64,000 nt of DNA from Afipia sp. (GTDB lineage Bacteria > Pseudomonadota > Alphaproteobacteria > Rhizobiales > Xanthobacteraceae): positions 1 through 64,000 of the forward strand of contig JAFKER010000007.1 of assembly GCA_017308595.1 (NCBI GenBank), given 5' to 3'. The translations under genes and the position numbers were made by a program. Within the stretch, counting starts at the first letter, position 1. Each line of letters opens with the position of its first letter. The notes under the pieces are model-generated. The model saw only the letters and a list, made by a program, of their open reading frames with translations. It was not told the DNA's origin and ran no database searches. Of the stretch, positions 60,828-64,000 are shown piece by piece.

Positions 60828-61844
60828 CTAGTGCGGTGCTGTCGGCAACGCTGTGCGGATGCGCTGCGAGAAATCCGGCGCTCCATCTGCGGCCCGCGCC
60901 GCCTCGTTGATGAGGGAGCGTCGGCGCAGTTCGTCAAACGGGAGCGTCGTGTCCACCCGGCCCGAATGGTAAAGATAGCTGTCGATCAGACCGTTCAGGA
61001 GATGGCGGATGTTGAACCGGCCGGCGCGTCCAGCGGCGTTTGCATAGCGCACAATGTTGATCGTGCAACTGTTGGTCAGCAGATTGTAGAACTCGGGCTG
61101 ATCGGCGAGTTCGTTGATCCGCGCCAGATAAACCATCAGCAGCCGGCGCGCATCGTTGACCGAGGCGTTGAGGCGATAGAGATAGACGGGCTCCCCGCGA
61201 TGGTTGGTGCGCACGCCCACAAGGTCGCGCTCGTCGCCCACCACGTAGATCAGTTCGAACTGCTTGAACAAGGATGCGACGGGCGCAAAGCCTTCACCGA
61301 CCTCCGGTCGCGTTTCGATGGAGATGCTCAGCGGCGGCGCGTTGTCGAAAGTGAAGCTTAGGAATGTGTGTCCGACTGGCCCCTCTGTGAAGTAGGACAC
61401 ATAGAAATCGATGCCGGTGAGATGTGATAGAAGTATCTCGCGCTCCTCCCATCGCGCGGTGAAATCGTTCCGGCTGCGGTAGTCGAAGTTGCGAACTCCG
61501 GAGATGCGTACACGGTCACCGTCGATAAATGCTCGCGGCATCACCGCAACTTCCGGTCGCCATGGACGATCGTGGGAGGGCGGAATCGCGATCCACCAGC
61601 CCACTACACCGAGGAAGAGCGCCCCGAAGATCACGGACATGCGCCGCTGGCGTGAGAACCAAAGCGCCCAGATCGCGAACACCGCAAAGGCCACTGCCAG
61701 TGCAAGGCGCAGCGAAGGCCACGGCAGGTTCGAATAATAGATAGCCAGCGCCGCCCACGCGACGAGCAGTGCGCGGCACAGAAACCAGATTCCTGCAATC
61801 AGCCATCCGAAAGACACAGACAGTAATTTATAGAGCGAACTCAT
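60828..61844 (-). CDS. DUF4105 domain membrane protein
   Basis: 338 residues. About three or four N-terminal helices (~10-95) precede a periplasmic domain with GVRNFDYRSRNDFTARWEER, VSYFTEGPVGHTFLSFTFDN, FYNLLTNSCTINIVRYANAA and a final basic segment. This matches DUF4105 (Lnb-type periplasmic region). The conserved Cys and His may be catalytic. Function unknown. Confidence 0.8.
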   Translation of the reverse strand: MSSLYKLLSVSFGWLIAGIWFLCRALLVAWAALAIYYSNLPWPSLRLALAVAFAVFAIWALWFSRQRRMSVIFGALFLGVVGWWIAIPPSHDRPWRPEVAVMPRAFIDGDRVRISGVRNFDYRSRNDFTARWEEREILLSHLTGIDFYVSYFTEGPVGHTFLSFTFDNAPPLSISIETRPEVGEGFAPVASLFKQFELIYVVGDERDLVGVRTNHRGEPVYLYRLNASVNDARRLLMVYLARINELADQPEFYNLLTNSCTINIVRYANAAGRAGRFNIRHLLNGLIDSYLYHSGRVDTTLPFDELRRRSLINEAARAADGAPDFSQRIRTALPTAPH

Positions 61845-62395
61845 GAGCCTCTTTTGCTGTTTCGACTGCCGCCCGTGGCAGGGGGATCGATCGCGAAGAG
61901 ACGTGAGGCATATCGCGATTCAAAGCGGCGGCGAGAAACATGTTGGCCAAGCTTCATCTGTTAGGCCCATTCAGTGGGTTCTTGACAACTCTATATGATA
62001 GTCCGAATTCGTTTCAAGTTTTCACTCAGAGGCTCATTGCGGGATTTGCGATTAGTCTGGGTGCCCCATGATTTATTGTCCGGTAATCCATCACATCACG
62101 GCGTCATTCAGCCACGGTGTTCGGTGCCAATTCTATTGATGGTCAAAGGCAGGTATCAGAAGCGTGTCGAGAAACGGCAGCCGGTGATGTCGTCCGAAGC
62201 AGAGCTCATGCACGGTTCGGCGGGCCGGCCATTCCTTGAGTTTGACGATTTCAACCAGGGTTTGAAAGGAATTGGGCCGAAAGCGGAACGATCAGTACGA
62301 TGCCGCCATACATTTAATGCGGGATGACAGAGTAATTAAACCGAACTCTATCGCTCCAACTGGCTTGCCACGCCAGTTGGCATGCCGAAGAGGGC
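61845..62395. other. Intergenic stretch, with one inverted repeat
   Basis: 550 bases with no gene I can support. A short frame on the plus strand (61995-62327) is not family-like. CCAACTGGC (62356-62364) pairs with GCCAGTTGG (62372-62380), a 9-bp hairpin just downstream of the GNAT-like gene's stop (minus strand), which may be its terminator, though it lacks a T-run. Confidence 0.4.
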
Positions 62396-63637
62396 TTACA
62401 AGCCTGCCACAAATTTATCGGCGGTTTGCGCGATTTGAGTACGATCTGTGTGGCCTATTCGTTGAATGATTGCATTCGCAGCTAATTCATCTCGGCTATA
62501 CGTAGGCAAACCAACTTCGTAGATTCGATGCGTGGTCGATATCGTCCCGCCAATGCGTTCGATAGTTCGCCTCAGCCCCATATTATCTTCGAGAATCCAG
62601 CCAAGTTCGACCTGACGAATGTTGTGATTGATCGATCGACGGACAAGTTCGCTGATCATCATTGCGGGTAAGCCAAGATTCGAGGGGTTTCCCCGTTCTG
62701 ACTGAGCGACGCCCAGCAGAATGACCCGGCAACTGGAATAGGCCCTTCGCCTCGCGCGCCAGAGAAATTTGATCCAGTTGAACGGCAGCAGGCGGCCATC
62801 CATATCGGCAACCATTTCCTGAATGTTCGGAATCCACAGCGCAACAGCTATGGGATTGCCGTTCCGTTCCACGATCACCGCCATGTCTTCCTGAATGATC
62901 GGCTTCAGCGAGGCCGCCAGCGCCCGCGCCTCCGCATCGGATATTGGTGTGAAGCCCCAGTTGGCGGACCATGCATCGTTATAGACGGTTGTGATGATCT
63001 GGATATCGTGGTGCAGATGCCGCAAATCGAGGCCTCGAACCTTGAGATCTTCAGCGGTTCGTATCATCAGGGAGCGATGGTGCTTCAGATCGGAAGGCCC
63101 AAGCCGTGCCAGATCGAGGCTGTAAGAAACCACATCCTTGACTGGCTGCAGGCCATGAGTCTCAACGTGCCTTGCGAGATAGGGGGGATGCCAGGGGGTC
63201 ATCACCATGGGCATATGGGATTGCCCGCTGATTTGGAGGCCCGTTTCGCCATTTGACGACAGGTTGAATGGCCCACGCATCCGGTTCATGCCGCGTGCAT
63301 CAAGCCATCGGCCAACTGCATCAAGCAATTTCCCGATCACCCGTGGATCATCGACCGCGTCCAGACATCCGAACAAGCCAGTTTTGAGCGGCCATTGCGC
63401 GGGCGCGTCGCTTAGAATCTGGGCTGATATCCGCCCCACGATTTTTCCATCGTGATGCGCGAGATAGAAGGCTGCTTCATTGCTTTGAAAGAATGGAGCC
63501 TTCTCGGGAGAGAGTGTTTGTTCGCGCTCCATGTCGAGTGGAGCAACATAGCCGGGCAGGCCGCGATACAGCAATCGGGGAAAGCGCAGGAAGTCCTGTA
63601 GATCTCTTCGGGATGCAACAGGTGAGACGGCGATCAT
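62396..63637 (-). CDS. GNAT-superfamily-like acyltransferase, unknown substrate
   Basis: 413 residues from ATG 63637; an earlier frame adds nine unlikely residues. VSPVASRRDLQDFLRFPRLL and a C-terminal segment MMISELVRRSINHNIRQVEL then GWILEDNMGLRRTIERIGG fit N-acetyltransferase-type folds. Such proteins are often labelled dATP pyrophosphohydrolase, probably wrongly. Two N- and C-terminal GNAT-like halves may be present. Cytoplasmic. Confidence 0.6.
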   Translation of the reverse strand: MIAVSPVASRRDLQDFLRFPRLLYRGLPGYVAPLDMEREQTLSPEKAPFFQSNEAAFYLAHHDGKIVGRISAQILSDAPAQWPLKTGLFGCLDAVDDPRVIGKLLDAVGRWLDARGMNRMRGPFNLSSNGETGLQISGQSHMPMVMTPWHPPYLARHVETHGLQPVKDVVSYSLDLARLGPSDLKHHRSLMIRTAEDLKVRGLDLRHLHHDIQIITTVYNDAWSANWGFTPISDAEARALAASLKPIIQEDMAVIVERNGNPIAVALWIPNIQEMVADMDGRLLPFNWIKFLWRARRRAYSSCRVILLGVAQSERGNPSNLGLPAMMISELVRRSINHNIRQVELGWILEDNMGLRRTIERIGGTISTTHRIYEVGLPTYSRDELAANAIIQRIGHTDRTQIAQTADKFVAGL

Positions 63638-63707
63638 TGCCGGGCCTCGAGTGATGCGACCCACCGCCCACGCATGCTTGAGTCGGCTCGGAGGTCGGAA
63701 TCGTTTT

Positions 63708-63743
63708 CAGGTGGTGGGACCGATTTCACGATCCCACCACCTG
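63708..63743 (-). terminator. Hairpin after outer-membrane protein gene
   Basis: CAGGTGGTGGGA (63708-63719) pairs perfectly with TCCCACCACCTG (63732-63743), loop 12 bases, just downstream of the minus-strand stop at 63759. No T-run on the minus strand, so termination may need help. Confidence 0.6.
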
Positions 63744-63758
63744 GGAGTTGCTCTGTTC

Positions 63759-64000
63759 TCAGAACTTGAATTCCAGCGTTCCAACCACGGCGCTCGATTC
63801 CAGTCCGTAGGTGACCGGAAGCGGTACGCTGCAGCAGACGAATGGATAGGTGGATTTTTCCGCGACCTGATAGGTGTATCGTACGCCCGCGACAAGGTTG
63901 TCGGTGATGCCGTAATTCACACCGGCCACGAATTGTCCCAGCGTGTGCTGAGCCGTCTGATATTCGGTGGCGCCGGGGCCGAAGATTGCCCCGCCCTTGA
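63759..64000 (-). CDS. Outer-membrane beta-barrel protein, C-terminal part (partial)
   Basis: The last ~80 residues are visible, read on the minus strand from the window edge: GPGATEYQTAQHTLGQFVAG, VNYGITDNLVAGVRYTYQVA and ending AVVGTLEFKF. Alternating hydrophobic residues and the terminal Phe are typical of outer-membrane barrels of the Omp25/RopB type. The N-terminus is outside the window. Two adjacent Cys (FVCCSV) in a loop are unusual. Confidence 0.68.
   Translation of the reverse strand, partial: KGGAIFGPGATEYQTAQHTLGQFVAGVNYGITDNLVAGVRYTYQVAEKSTYPFVCCSVPLPVTYGLESSAVVGTLEFKF

Noticed and set aside
61995-62327. 110-residue plus-strand frame
   Set aside because: No recognisable family and no clear start signal; treated as chance.

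Overview
The window reads as a chromosomal stretch of an alphaproteobacterium of the Bradyrhizobium / Rhodopseudomonas / Afipia group. This is inferred from protein style (FCD-type GntR regulators, DUF992, DUF6455 and DUF6166 proteins, many Liv/Urt-type ABC transporters, an fmd-type amide operon next to a permease-kinase) and from the fairly GC-rich, catabolism-heavy content. No rRNA, tRNA, CRISPR array, phage or origin was seen.

Positions 1-17,600 form a catabolic block. It starts with the tail of a glutaryl-CoA dehydrogenase gene, then a MarR repressor divergent from an enoyl-CoA hydratase, then about 1 kb of decayed DNA with a RidA-like remnant. Next come an FAD oxidoreductase, a frameshifted crotonase and a family I CoA-transferase in one operon, then a GntR/FCD repressor. 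A complete five-gene Liv-type ABC transporter follows, running on into a crotonase and an acyl-CoA dehydrogenase, then a second, paralogous GntR/FCD regulator. The block ends with an opposite-strand operon: membrane di-iron hydroxylase, two small membrane proteins, a DUF6166 protein and a zinc alcohol dehydrogenase. Three promoters here share an ATAT-N-TTACT motif, so the block may be one regulon for uptake, oxidation and CoA-linked breakdown of an unidentified organic acid or alcohol.

Positions 17,600-21,200 hold small, mostly uncharacterised genes (DUF6455, a degenerate nuclease-like protein, a YcxB-like membrane protein, a small lipoprotein).

Positions 21,375-32,540 are the most striking part. 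A 1138-residue protein fuses an NCS1-type nucleobase permease domain to a Cys-rich segment, a histidine kinase and a receiver. It overlaps a LuxR-type response regulator gene. It is divergent from a Urt/Fmd-type ABC transporter operon ending in formamidase (fmdA) and fmdB. This looks like a transporter-like sensor controlling amide or urea uptake and hydrolysis.

Positions 32,780-38,500 encode the methylcitrate cycle (prpB, prpC, prpD) and a hotdog thioesterase. They are divergent from a PrpR/RamB-type regulator, with tandem TTTGCAAA operators in between. A CaiB/BaiF remnant follows.

Positions 39,000-47,000 hold a TetR regulator, a split MaoC hydratase pair, an acyl-CoA ligase and a third ABC transporter with a fused permease-ATPase subunit. 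The TetR-type operator sequence occurs at both promoters.

Positions 47,000-64,000 hold a decayed IS3 remnant followed by housekeeping and accessory genes: patatin lipase with a GntP permease, glutaminase, a DHA2 MFS pump, an AI-2E family protein, a membrane metallophosphoesterase, a secreted amidohydrolase, several small secreted proteins, a DUF4105 protein, a GNAT-like protein, and the C-terminus of an outer-membrane beta-barrel protein cut by the window edge.
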